From assembly GCA_944472155.2 (NCBI GenBank), contig OX235277.1:9744804-9808803 (forward strand): a DNA stretch of 64,000 nucleotides. The letters are read 5' to 3'. Below the pieces are notes generated by a model. That model ran no database searches. It was given only the letters and a program-made list of their open reading frames with translations, and was not told where the DNA came from. Position 1 is the first letter of the stretch; each line of letters begins with the position of its first letter. The position numbers and the translations under genes are program-made. Source of the stretch: Trichobilharzia szidati. Lineage: Eukaryota; Platyhelminthes; Trematoda; Strigeidida; Schistosomatidae. Of this stretch, positions 53,623 through 64,000 are shown piece after piece.

Positions 53623-53845
53623 GTGCGTCGGTGGCACAGCGGTAGAATGCTCGCCAGTCACGCAGGTGGTTTGGGGTTCGATCCCCAGCCGATGCATTCC
53701 CTTACCTCGCTAAACCAGTAATAAGACTAGCAAAAGAGAAGGTTGGGTATGAGGCTAGCAACCCCATCCCCTAAAAATAAACGCCAATGCTACTGAAACC
53801 CTAACACGAAGCCCTATGTTACATTCGGAACGTAGAGGAATAAAA
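53623..53845 (+). mobile_element. Chimeric tRNA-RTE SINE (family C) with 12-bp TSD
   Basis: Direct repeats AAATTACGACAA at 53611-53622 and 53846-53857 flank it. Head TGGCACAGCGG...GGGGTTCGATCCC, RTE-like body (TTACCTCGCTAAACC; GGTTGGGTATGAGGCTAGCA) and 3' end GAAGCCCTATGTTACATTCG. Confidence 0.85.
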
Positions 53846-54169
53846 AAATTACGACAAAACTTCGAGTTTGATGAGAAACTGACTTCATTTATAGAATCAC
53901 GGAAATCCAGGAAATCCTGAGTGACTGTTTCCTCCTAGTTTCGACCTGGTTGACATTAAAGTCACTGGTTGCATCTTCAGGAAGCTTATAGAAAAGTCAG
54001 ATCCTCAATACAAAGAGATCTAAGGATCAGACTGGCAGACATCCAATTTATAATCATCATTGAAACAATAGACTCACAAACTTATGGCCTTCGGAAACAT
54101 GTAAACTCACGTGTTTTACACACCAAGCTCAGATGTGAAACATTCTTACTTGTCATTTTGCATGATTAA

Positions 54170-54860
54170 TCCATTGCAGTTTATTTACTTATCAAAAACA
54201 TATCTCTAAATGCATTTCTAGATGACTACATATCACTGCATGTAGAATATTCAAATGAATAGTTCAGCTGGAATCTGATGGATTCAATAACTCTTGCTCT
54301 ACGAACATTTGTTGCTCGTTTTAAAAAATGAAGCATTGTGAATTAAGTTAAAGGAATTAATGTAACGCATACTGGGTAGCATGATTCTTGGCATTCCAGT
54401 GCTTCCTAACCCATCCACTGTTAATTATTAGGGATAGATTGAATGGAACTCATAGAGGATTTTCTCAGAAATATAAATTAAACGTCTTTACACAACTCAC
54501 ACCAGTTTTAAATTTTAATCTGGATAAACTAATTACTGGACACTCTTCACCGATTTTAATTCCGAAAGGGGATTATGATTTACATTCTTCATTCCTCTTG
54601 AATGCGAAAAAATTCCTACTGCGTCTGACTATTTCATGGAGTCAGTCCTAAAAGATTATGAGTCGTTTGATAAGTGCAAAACAAACTCAAAATTTCACAC
54701 TTGAAAAGTGCCGCAAGATTAAGTTAGAGAATTTTAAACTTCGAAAATATTGTAAAAAATATTTAAAGTTAAGAAAAGAACTATGTCCTGTAAAAAAATC
54801 AAAGGTGAATAAATATCTGAAGAGTACTCAAGAAAATAATAACTGGTCATCTGATTAATA
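54170..54860 (+). pseudogene. Unknown coding-like remnant, frameshifted
   Basis: Adjacent frames give protein-like stretches: SLNAFLDDYISLHVEYSNE, FSWNLMDSITLALRTFVARF, NVFTQLTPVLNFNLDKLITG, SDYFMESVLKDYESFDKC, and a Lys-rich end (RKYCKKYLKLRKELCPVKK). They follow one another on the plus strand but need several frame changes and cross stops at about 54258 and 54330. I recognise no family. It could be a processed pseudogene of a host gene. Confidence 0.3.
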
Positions 54861-54977
54861 ATTAAAATCCCCTTCATTCGTTTTTCTTTCCCTGAAAAAC
54901 CGCCTCAAATAAAATGAGAAATTCCAAACATCTAGAATCCAATGAAATAATTGATATGACCCGTTGCACAAGAGACA

Positions 54978-55168
54978 GTGGCTCTCGTGGCCCAAGTGGC
55001 CTAGTGGATAACGCTTTGACTGGTGGTTGAAACTATGGCCACTGGGTTGGAGCCTCATTGGGAACATCCTCACTCACTGCGGAATGTGGGCATATCCAGA
55101 TGACGAGTCCCAAATAGGACGAAATGCGCATCCTGGCTGGATTCTACTACCATCCACCAATTAACCTT
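54978..55168 (+). mobile_element. Sm-alpha-like SINE with hammerhead
   Basis: A tRNA-like head (A-box-like TGGCCTAGTGG at 54997-55007, B-box-like GGTTGGAGCC at 55046-55055) is followed by the hammerhead motif and a short tail. Tail motif order and the ribozyme sequence GTCCCAAATAGGAC match what is known of the schistosome Sm-alpha family. Only one copy is in the window. Confidence 0.7.
55096..55136 (+). ncRNA. Sm-alpha-type hammerhead with C3-to-A core change
   Basis: Stem I CCAG and CTGG, core ATGACGA, stem II GTCC...GGAC, GAAA, stem III as the palindrome ATGC-GCAT, cleavage triplet ATC. Relative to the known Sm-alpha hammerhead, stem III changed on both sides and still pairs, and AUC is an allowed cleavage triplet. 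The core should begin with C (position 3, paired to G8), and here it is A at 55100, so self-cleavage is probably lost. Confidence 0.75.
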
Positions 55169-56140
55169 TAATTATATGCCCAGATATCGTCGAAGAATCT
55201 GCACAAGAAGCCGACATATCAACTTGAGACCGAACACTTCGTTCCGATCAATCGAGGGGAAAATCTAGAATTCAATGAAATGAAATGGAAGGTTTCAGAC
55301 TTGAACGATTCTTGATATTGATAGACAATAATTACGTGAACATTTTAATGAAAACTACTTAGAGTTTTGTGGAGTAGATGAATATATTTACGTGAAAATT
55401 CAACTTAACTCTTTGGGGCTAACATGTGGGCGAAAATCCGAGTATATGTTCTCAAGGTACAACTCTGTTTGAGACTAATCAATCATAAGCGTTACTGTAA
55501 TTCTAATCTACTCCCAAACCAATCCTGATTTCATGGAAAATATCCATCGTGATATGAATATAAGAAAAAAATTTCAGTGAGGAATCTCTTTTCGACGAAT
55601 TCACTCACTCAGCTGTACAACCGCATTTACATATAATTACTTCGTGTGTGTGTACATTAGGATTGTCAAACAGAAATAAAATTATTTAGGCTTATTGTCT
55701 ATGTCATCAAAATCTTTCAAAAATGTGATGAGTAATCAAATTGCAACTAGATGGGGGGTTGTGAAGATTGGTAGGTAACAACAAGGGTTGCATAATATGA
55801 AACACAACCAGAAACGTACGATGTTAGTGAAAGAGTATGGAGATGAGTGCCCAAAAGATGTTATGTAATAGGTAGAAGGAGTAATTGAAAGGTTGGTTAA
55901 GAAAAAGATGTTACTAAGATGACGTACGAAAATTCAAAACAGCATTATTAACAAAACAGTAGAACTTGGAGTTATACCTAAGGTCGAAGGAGGGGGTGGA
56001 GAAGTTTCTTCTGTGTACTTACTGGCCTTCAACCCCCTAGTTAAAATTTGACTATTTATCACAATTTTGAAACAGTTTTATGGCGTATAAACCAAACCTA
56101 AGTAATTTTATGTTTCAGGTGTTGGTATGTAGGGATTTGC
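55169..56140. other. No recognised gene
   Basis: AT-rich sequence with no motif-bearing frame and no clear repeat match. Confidence 0.4.
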
Positions 56141-56147
56141 TTGATTG

Positions 56148-56710
56148 GTTACAGGATTTCATCATGAACTGACGTCAGTTAGACGACCATTGGAAAACTC
56201 GCAGGGAGTATTGGGCAACTGCTTTGCCAGACTAGTTTAGGACTCTTCATCAGTGTTTACCCATTGAGGTTCACAAACCAGAACCTTCTGGTCTACAAGG
56301 CCAGCGAGCTCGTGGACCATTAGGCCACTGGAACCCAATCCAATGGCCCATGAATTCCAACTTCTGCCAATTCATGATATGACGCTACCACTAGCAAGTG
56401 TCATCGATGGCGAGTGCTTTTCCTAACACCCAACCTGGTGTACCTCACTGGTCACGACTTCCTACTTGAACCCCAGGTAACTGCCTACCTGAATAGAGCC
56501 AGTCGATAGTGGATCATCGGGTCGGTTCACACCGGCTAAATGGTCTACGAGCTCGCTAAACTTGTAACCAGAAGGTCCTGGTTTCAAACCCCAGTGGGTG
56601 TGCACTTCTGAAGAGTCCCAAACCAGGCTGACGAAAAAGTTGTCCAGTACTCCCAGCAGGTTTTCCAATGGTCCTCTGGCCGATGTCAGCTCATGATGAA
56701 ATCCTGTAAC
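56148..56710. mobile_element. Palindromic tRNA/hammerhead element (family B), copy 6, complete ends
   Basis: Both ends are intact inverted repeats: GTTACAGGATTTCATCATGA on the left and its complement ending at 56710. The minus arm has a hammerhead region at 56208-56256 (core ATGAAGA, GAAA degraded) and the plus arm one at 56602-56650 (core CTGAAGA and GAAA intact, stems I and III weakened). Each arm has its tRNA-like head, with GCTCGTGGACCATTAGGCCA on the left and its mirrored form on the right. The total is about 563 bp. Confidence 0.75.
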
Positions 56711-57424
56711 TACTTTAATTTTTGGTTGACAGTTCTAATGTACACACACACGAAATAATTATATATAAATGCGATTGTACAGCTTAGTGAGGGAATTCTC
56801 CGGAAAGAGACTCTTCACTGAACTTTTTGTTCTTGTAATCCCAGTTTATTCTTAGGCCTGTTCTGACTAGCCTATCCTTTACCTGTCCCTGACTTATGTC
56901 TAGCCCTAATTTTTCCCTAAGTTAACCCAAAACTAAGCACAACCGGTAGTAGGGTTATGAAGTGTAAGGTAAGTAACCTTGAGGTTCGCTGCAGTAGATT
57001 TCAAAATAATATATGTGTATATAAACATGCACATATACTGTATGCGATATGATGTAATGCACCACCTAGTTATTCGTGTTAAATATTTTTCGACAGTAAC
57101 CAAATTCGAAATTGTAAAGTCTCAGAATATTCAAGACAAGACAGTATAAACGATCAGTATCGTTTTCAAGCAAGTCTTTATTAGACTTTGCTGCAAAGTA
57201 AATAATTTTATTTGTAAAACTTTTAACCAATAATAGCGAATTTATGGATCGGAATATATGTGTTGAGTATAGTTGTTATTGACAGGCAATGAAGTTCACC
57301 TTTCATCCTGTTCAGAACTGCTCAGCTGGATAAAGCTGAATCCCCAATGATTAGTGTTGTTCCCACTAATATTCGAACCTAGCACTCATTCTTTCAAATA
57401 TTAAATCACTATGTACAAAATGAT
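56711..57424. other. No recognised gene
   Basis: A segment at about 57290-57390 contains, in reverse, GGTTCGAATAT and AGGATGAAA, and may be an old family B arm. Otherwise nothing was seen. Confidence 0.3.
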
Positions 57425-57660
57425 GTGAGTCGGTGGTTCAGAGGCAGAGTGCTCGCCGACCATGCGTGTAGCCCAGGACTCGAGTCCCGGCCGGCGCATG
57501 AGTTTATCAACCTTGGCCAGTTAGAATCCTGACAAGCAGGAGGGGGTTAAGTGTGAGTCAAGCAACCCCACCGCATAAAAATAAACGCCACTGCTACTGT
57601 AACTTAAAAGTTAAAGCTAAAAGCCGAATGTTCCACTGAGAATGCAAAGGAATATAAAAA
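57425..57660 (+). mobile_element. Chimeric tRNA-RTE SINE (family C), diverged copy
   Basis: Head TCGGTGGTTCAGAGGCAGAG...GGACTCGAGTCCCGG, then GGTTAAGTGTGAGTCAAGCAA, CACTGCTACTGTAAC and a degraded 3' end. No TSD was found, so it is older than the 26-kb and 53-kb copies. Confidence 0.7.
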
Positions 57661-58086
57661 TTTACTAGATGTTGAGTTCCATGAGAGCCATATCTCTTGC
57701 AAAGAATATAGGTTTTCAATTCATTTTAAGAAAAGTTTTGTATATCCCGCTGACTGATTATGGGGTTTGGAAGGACTTGTGTTAGGTTAGAGTCTCAGGG
57801 GCAATAGAACCATTCACCGAGTATTTCAGGTCCATCCGGTTGAGGAGTTCAAGACAGAACGAGTGTGCATCGTGGATTTCAGTGTTTACTCACCGTCAAT
57901 CAAAATAACTTCACGTTACCCCTTAAACATCGTTGAAATGTTCGTACTAAAAGCTAATATATCAATGGAGACCGTACATTTTGGTCTAAAACAGTTAGTT
58001 AGTAAGTGGGAAGCGCAAAACTTAGCTTAAAAGCGAATTTATCAAACGTCTTAAATGAATTGGTAACTACTTTGGTTAAGAGCAAA

Positions 58087-58840
58087 GACAGGACTCCAGG
58101 TGAACATAGACAAGACGGAGGTTATGAAAATAACCAACCAACCAACAACAACGACATTAACAACATCCAGCGCCAATCAACATCAATGGGAGCGATTTGA
58201 AACAGGTAACTTCATTCACTTATCTAGGGAGCATTATCTCAACTACAGGAGGAACGAACGAAGATGTCAAATCGAGAATCGGGAAGGCGAGAAATACATT
58301 CATCAACCTGAAACCAATCTGGAAATCTTCGTCACTCAACATCAACAACAACAACAAAATTCGGATTTTCAATACAAACGTCAAGCCAGTCAGTTCTTCT
58401 ATACGGACCAGAAACTTGGCGGGTCACAAAGAATATTTCCAACAGCCTGTTGCAGACCTTTATCAGCAGCTGTCTTCACTCTATACTGAAGATCAGATGA
58501 CCGAAAAGAATGAACAACAAGAAACTATGAGAACAAACAAATCAAGAACCAATCGCCCAACAGATATGCAGGAGAAAGTGGAGATGGATTAGACAGTCGC
58601 TGAGGAGGCCGCAGGTGACATCGCGCGTCAGGCCGTTGAGTGGAATCTGAAAGGGAAGCGGCGAGTGGGACGTTCAAGGGTGACATGGAGGAGATCATGT
58701 GAAGAAGAGTTGAATCAGTATGGAATAACATGGATGCATGTGAAAAGTACAGCAGAAGACAGAAGCACGTGGAGACGTGCAGGTGAAGCCCTATGTTCCA
58801 CTAGGAACCCATGGGAACAATAATAATAATAATGGTTAAA
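58087..58840 (+). pseudogene. RTE LINE copy, arm of an inverted duplication
   Basis: It encodes broken RTE C-terminal parts (VTSFTYLGSIISTTGG, RIGKARNTFINLKPIWKSSS) and ends with the AAT-repeat tail. A TAG lies in what should be the WIGHSLRRP region. Its sequence from 58087 is almost identical to the reverse complement of 59808-60549. Confidence 0.8.
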
Positions 58841-59800
58841 ATAACAATAGAATAACAATTGAATGTGATCAAAATCTTATAGAATTAAAAGTTTTTTATT
58901 TCCAAAGATGAAGTATATATAGACAACTGGAGTCGTAAAAAATATCATAAAATCACGAATAAAGTGAAGAACAAAGGTTGAGAAGTTTTGCTTACCTAGG
59001 CCACATGACAAACAAAGTCAGATCAAACTTCTTCTGTGTATGATAACCAGGGCTGTCCTCCCGAAATTCCATAGCTTTGGCTATGTGTCAAAGACCAGGC
59101 CGAAATCTATTCGAAAGCTTCGATGGAATGAGATAAAGAACGTTGGAAGCTCTTTCTCTGGCCATTTGATGATAAGATTTGACAAAATCAGCTCCGTGTG
59201 GATTTAGTTGTGCCTTTTACAAACCATGAAGGAAGATGATCAGTAATGCGTTTGCTGAGCCTCCCAGTTGTTCACCCTAAACATCTTTCTCCCCAAGAGT
59301 AGCTAAATAAGTAAATGCACGCCGAATTGATCCAGTTAAAAAGCTTATATTTCTCTTGAACAAACATAATTGGCAGGATGGAAAATGACAACTAAAGGGT
59401 GGCTGCAGTATAAGTCCGTTTTATGGTATCGCTAATCTTATTATCATTAATATTATTATTACTATTATAATCACCGTTATTACTGACATATATAAAACGT
59501 TTAACACACAAATTCACAGATATTGGTTAAAACGTTGTATATATAAAGGTATGTACAATTAAGTCTGGGGAAGATGTAACTGTTGGCTTATATTTCTGCT
59601 TCGAATTTTAACAGTGTGAATATTTATTGATTTGAAATACTCATAAAATAGATACACACTAAGTTTTCTCTTGATATGAGACTGTCACATTTATACCACT
59701 CATTGGTATTGCTAATGGCTATAGGATAGCGGCAGGTAAATGAGGATGCTCTTAGTTCAGATCTATCAATAAGTTGGTGTCATGTTCCCCCCTTAGGATA
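58841..59800. other. Spacer of the RTE inverted duplication
   Basis: About 960 bp between the two arms. A minus-strand stretch ending at a donor-like GTAAGC near 58993 reads YHQMARERASNVLYLIPSKL-like residues, but with two stops, so I do not call a gene. Confidence 0.35.
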
Positions 59801-60872
59801 ATTATTATATTATTATTGTTCCCTTGGGTTCCTAGTGGAACATAGGGCTTCAACTGCACGTCTCCACTTGCTTCTGTCTTCTGCTGTACTTTTCACATGC
59901 ATCCATGTTATTCCATACTGATTCAACTCTTCTTCACATGATCTCCTCCATGTCACCCTTGAACGTCCCACTCGCCGCTTCCCTTTCAGATTCCACTCAA
60001 CGGCCTGACGCGCGATGTCACCTGCGGCCTCCTCAGCGACTGTCTAATCCATCTCCACTTTCTCCTGCATATCTGTTGGGCGATTGGTTCTTGATTTGTT
60101 TGTTCTCATAGTTTCTTGTTGTTCATTCTTTTCGGTCATCTGATCTTCAGTATAGAGTGAAGACAGCTGCTGATAAAGGTCTGCAACAGGCTGTTGGAAA
60201 TATTCTTTGTGACCCGCCAAGTTTCTGGTCCGTATAGAAGAACTGACTGGCTTGACGTTTGTATTGAAAATCCGAATTTTGTTGTTGTTGTTGATGTTGA
60301 GTGACGAAGATTTCCAGATTGGTTTCAGGTTGATGAATGTATTTCTCGCCTTCCCGATTCTCGATTTGACATCTTCGTTCGTTCCTCCTGTAGTTGAGAT
60401 AATGCTCCCTAGATAAGTGAATGAAGTTACCTGTTTCAAATCGCTCCCATTGATGTTGATTGGCGCTGGATGTTGTTAATGTCGTTGTTGTTGGTTGGTT
60501 GGTTATTTTCATAACCTCCGTCTTGTCTATGTTCACCTGGAGTCCTGTCTCCACCGGCTGCTTCTTCGACCAGTTTGTCGGTTTTCGCTTGTAACTCTTC
60601 GATTTTGTTTGACATCAAATCTAAATCATCCGTGGAATTCAGGTCTTCTAGGTTCTTCATGTCGGTTCAAGAAATCCCTGTCTTCTCGTTTCCCACTCTC
60701 TGACGCATAATCCAGTCCATCACAATTAGGAATATCATTGGTGATAACACTAAGCACCCTTGTCTGACTCCTGTGTTTACTCCAAACGCCTCGCTGAGTT
60801 TTCCGTTGTGGATCACTTGACATGTACCGTTGTCGTACAGCTGTTGAATAAAGTTGATGAATACTTGGGGTA
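59800..60872 (-). pseudogene. RTE LINE copy, longer arm of the inverted duplication
   Basis: It contains the same 3' 740 bp as the 58-kb copy and continues further 5' into the palm (DLNSTDDLDLMS where FADD is expected, PMIFLIVMDWIM-like). It breaks off at about 60872. The shared lesions include the stop in the WIGH region and the extended AAC run. Confidence 0.8.
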
Positions 60873-61330
60873 CGAAGGATAATTTAACTCAAAGTACAGC
60901 ATAGTCACTACCAACATTATCAGGGAACATCCTAAATCTGACTTCATTTTACAGATGTTGGTTAAGAAGATTGAAATTACAGCATGACGCTTCAAAATAA
61001 GGGACATCAGAAACAGACCACCTGTCAACTTCAGGCACTGTGAATTTGCTTCACGTGACATATTTCAAAACTCAATAAAATAAAAAAAACAAGCCCCAGG
61101 GATAATATTGAAATTCAGTGGAGTTTTTTTACAATTCTCTGGAGAACATTATTTCACCAGTGGCAGAATTCTTGATTGAACAAATTATAGTAACAAGAAA
61201 ATCAGAATATTTATGTTCTGCTATTCTTTTGTTCAAGTGTTCAATTTTCAATGAGTATTTTACAAACTGATTGTTTTAGTATTGTAGTAGTTTTGTTTGT
61301 TAAATGGCAATACAATTTATTTACTTTACT
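60873..61330. other. No recognisable feature
   Basis: AT-rich sequence without a convincing frame or repeat match. Confidence 0.4.
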
Positions 61331-61339
61331 TTACTTCGG

Positions 61340-62190
61340 CTATCTCCTACGGGAGGATGAGCCGGCTTCATGAACATCTCGAATCATCGCTGCCCAGGCG
61401 CGGCGATCTGATGCAAGGTTTTGTGACAGGGTTAATCCAATTCTTGTTCCACAGACGGAGTCCGTAGACGGTTTGTAGCCCCAGGCACTCCATATCAGCC
61501 TTGACTGTACCAAGCCATGTTTTCAGCTGTCCACCCCTGTGACATCGCCAAGATGGTAATGGCGAGGGATTTAGAACTGATTTGACCAGATCGTCATCTG
61601 GTCGGCGCAGAACATGGCCAAACCACCGAAGGCTACGTTGTTGGAGAGAGTTCATGAAGTTTCATGGGAATTTGGTACGAGTGATGTCTCCAGAATCGCT
61701 CGGCCTTTTGTTTGAGAGTGCAGCTCCAGCCTTTACACAACCAAGTGTGACCTACAAGGTAGTAGGAGTGGAGTAGGGAGTCCACTATCCATTGGTAGCC
61801 GGTGACCGGAGTTCGGTTCATACGCCTTTTTGAATGGGGCCAGACATCCAGGACATCCAACAAGCCCTTTGTCCATAAGTCTGCCGGTGAGCTCCAGTGA
61901 GCTTCATACGCCAGTCGTTGGAGGTTTGGAATCAGGGTTTAGCCATCTCCCCTAGACTGTCATCCAATGGACAGTCAACCCGGTGAAGAGCGCCGGGCAT
62001 CCGCTTTCGCCCTCTCACTTTGGTGGAAAACACCTCCGCCACATGAAGGCAGTGAGTAGGACTTCCTCAAGAGAAGCTATGTAAGACGCCCGGTCATATG
62101 GAAGCATTTCAAGAGGGGTGCGGAGGGGTGGTCAACCCGCAGCGCAAGGCACCCACCTCCGACCATCCTGAGGCTTTGGAGGCAATTTAT
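61340..62190 (-). pseudogene. LINE RT C-terminus (another RTE-like family)
   Basis: The reverse frame 61655-61368 reads NSLQQRSLRWFGHVLRRPDD, then GQLKTWLGTVKADMECLG. The layout is that of RTE-like RT C-termini, but the sequence differs from the other families here. The adjacent 61633-61863 frame continues it in shifted form. The relatively GC-rich stretch at 61960-62190 belongs to the same block or its flank. Confidence 0.55.
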
Positions 62191-63105
62191 TTATTAGCTG
62201 AAACCAAATCCAGACATTAACAAATTTTTATTATCGTGTAATGATCTACTCAACAAGCTGGAATCATAATGCACATTTGTCACCGGTTGTATTCTAAAGT
62301 CCCTGTCAGGGAATATGAACATTGAACGTTGATTCATTGACCTTGGTAGCCATTAGCGGGCAATTCGAAGGCGCAAATGGTTCGATCGTGTACAAGTTCG
62401 AAGAAGACGAAAGAATACGAATAAAAAACTTGTAATTGTCTTTAGCTTAATTGTCAAACAATACAACCTTCAAAAATGTGCTGGTGTTTTGGAGTTGAAG
62501 TCGAGACAAGTATATAGTAATTATCGGTTTAGAGCGTCTTCGTTACAATAGGAACTTAGGGCTAAGTTCCTTGACAGTTCCTGCATTTTCAACTGTAGAA
62601 ATTTGTAAGTGGTGTTTACTAACCAGCTTCCTCAGTTGACCGTTTTAATAAAACCTCGTCGCCTTTAAACTCAGGTTATTAGAACTTTGATTTTCATCTC
62701 CCTCACTCATTGTTTTCTTCACATTCATATGTGAACCTCCGGTATTTTCACCACTATGTTAATATATGTCTTATTTTATTGTCGGATTTCCGAACGTCAT
62801 CCTGTGTGGTTTATTAGGGGATAAACAAAATTTATTCATAGCTCTATTCTATGTCATTTCGTGGATAAAGATCGATGTTAAAGAGGTGGCTCTCAAAGTC
62901 ACCTACGGCATACCAGCTAATCCTGACTTTACCTCCAGAGTTCGTCTACTACATATTGCTGCAGCTGTCTGTTGGGATCTATATTAAGAAATCTAACTTA
63001 TGTATCCAAAAGAAGTTTGTTCAGAAACTGTCTCTGCTTACCTTGGTCATCAAGATTTTAATGATCCTCAATGTGTTGTGGAAATTTCCTTAATTTTATT
63101 CGATA
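62191..63105. other. No recognised gene
   Basis: Short frames (62766-62987, 62875-63093) have hydrophobic stretches but no family match I can defend. Confidence 0.35.
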
Positions 63106-63109
63106 TTCT

Positions 63110-63665
63110 GTTTGCTATTACATCAACCTGAAACCAGTTTGGAAATCTTCCACACTCAGCATAAGGAACAGGAATCGGATTTTTAACAAAAATGTGAAGT
63201 CAGTCAGTTCTTTTATACGTGTCAGAAACTTGCACTGCATGCAAGTTAAAGACCTATGTCAACAGCTGTTTCCCTTGCTGGCTCCATACTGAAGATCAAA
63301 TTGCCGAAACGCAGGCCTGCTAGAAAGAATTAGCAACAAGAAACTCTGGCTGGGAACAAACCAACCAAGAGCCTATCGCTCAACAAATATATTGTGGGAG
63401 ATAACGGAGATGGATTGGACATACATTGAGGAAACCGTTGAATGACATCGCGGGCAGTGCAGGCCATCGCTCGAGAGGAATTCCAATGGGAAGTAACTAG
63501 TGGGTCATTGGTGCGAAGGTGACATTGAGGAGATCATTTGAGGGAGACATGAGGGATTATGGTTAATCATTGGCACAGCTGATGAGGATGGCAGAGAATA
63601 GAAGGAAGTGAAGATGTGTTGTTGAAGCCCTATGTTCCACTTGGAACCCAAGGGAATAATAATAC
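63110..63665 (+). pseudogene. RTE LINE copy, 5'-truncated, decayed
   Basis: It starts at YINLKPVWKSSTLSIRNRNR and ends with AAGCCCTATGTTCCACTTGG, AACCCAAGGGAATAATAATA. Many stops and indels. Confidence 0.7.
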
Positions 63666-63679
63666 AATTCCACTGATAA

Positions 63680-63860
63680 ATGAAGTAAAATGTTGTGTGA
63701 GTGACTTATTATGATTATGAGCAATAATTTACCGTCGAAACGTCATCAGTTAATATTACTGTACTGTACAACACTGTGTGATTTTATCAAAATAAAATCG
63801 TAGCCATAATGGAGTTATACTCTACCACCACACTGACCAAGTTTTATACTTATATTCACT
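63680..63860 (+). mobile_element. PLE terminal region, sense
   Basis: It holds TTATGATTATGAGCAATAAT, GTCGAAACGTCATCAG, AATATTACTG and the outer end CATAATGGAGTTATAC, following directly on the RTE tail. It includes the hammerhead-like region described in the findings. Confidence 0.65.
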
Positions 63861-64000
63861 GATTTTACTTAACAAATCGATAGTATTTACAAACACCAAT
63901 CTTGTTAAGGACGATTATTCTTGAATATTCTATGTATATAATCATATATATGATTGTAGAGTCAGAAGAGGAAATTGATATTCTTTACTCAATGCTTTTT

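Noticed and set aside
58990..59290. Minus-strand exon ending at GTAAGC in the spacer of the inverted duplication
   Set aside because: The frame has two stops and no acceptor I could place. The plus strand is equally open in parts.
1..64000. A CRISPR array, bacterial operon or phage region
   Set aside because: No regularly spaced direct repeats, operon-like gene clusters or ribosome-binding sites exist; spliced exons and LINEs point to a eukaryote.

Overview
The window looks like a trematode genome, most probably a Schistosoma species. It is AT-rich and gene-poor, and densely packed with fragments of the retroelement classes known from schistosomes: RTE-type LINEs (SR2-like), CR1/Jockey-group LINEs, Penelope-like elements (PLE) and Ty3/gypsy LTR elements. 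It also has tRNA-headed SINEs, some carrying hammerhead-ribozyme architecture as in the schistosome Sm-alpha family. No bacterial-type gene, true tRNA or rRNA was seen. The species assignment is inference.

The one convincing host gene is on the minus strand. It starts at an ATG at 27873 and runs leftwards past the window edge, with six exons at 27873-27837, 27793-27687, 27652-27489, 20901-20874, 5050-4960 and 478-446. The first two introns are tiny (43 and 34 bp), and the next three are about 6.6, 15.8 and 4.5 kb. Small 5' and large 3' introns are typical of schistosome genes. All six exons stay in one reading frame across GT-AG sites. They encode a PH (pleckstrin-homology) domain followed by a Pro/Gln/Ala-rich tail. 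Most of the first 27 kb is therefore intron filled with transposons.

Layout: 0.6-3.4 kb, an inverted pair of an unknown repeat around a LINE remnant and a tRNA-like foldback. 4.1-4.6 kb, a palindromic tRNA/hammerhead element. 5.2-6.6 kb, a LINE remnant interrupted by a TIR element with telomere-like repeats. 6.7-9.0 kb, a SINE and a LINE with an open RT frame. 9.0-12.5 kb, a nearly full-length RTE element nested in a palindromic hammerhead element. 13.3-16.2 kb, more hammerhead elements and a palindromic PLE end. 16.2-19.3 kb, antisense RTE copies with a nested LINE. 19.6-26.7 kb, SINEs, a solo LTR, LINE remnants and a second TIR-element copy. 28.5-35.7 kb, CR1-group LINE remnants. 35.8-41.2 kb, a long antisense CR1-like element with PHD-finger ORF1, AP endonuclease and RT. 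41.3-44.6 kb, solo LTR, PLE and gypsy integrase remnants. 45.7-46.4 kb, a truncated RTE copy with target-site duplication. 47-53 kb, LTR end, PLE fragments and hammerhead elements. 53.6-57.7 kb, SINEs, an Sm-alpha-like element and a palindromic hammerhead element. 58-61 kb, a nearly identical inverted duplication of an RTE copy. 61.3-63.9 kb, LINE, RTE and PLE ends.

The most interesting theme is a short-element ecology built on the LINEs. One SINE family (TSDs seen at three loci) joins a tRNA-like head to both ends of the RTE LINE. A second has a tail like that of the other LINE. A third forms palindromes whose arms each carry a tRNA-like Pol III head and a hammerhead fold. One arm of that third family, on the minus strand at 49129-49177, keeps the whole conserved catalytic core.
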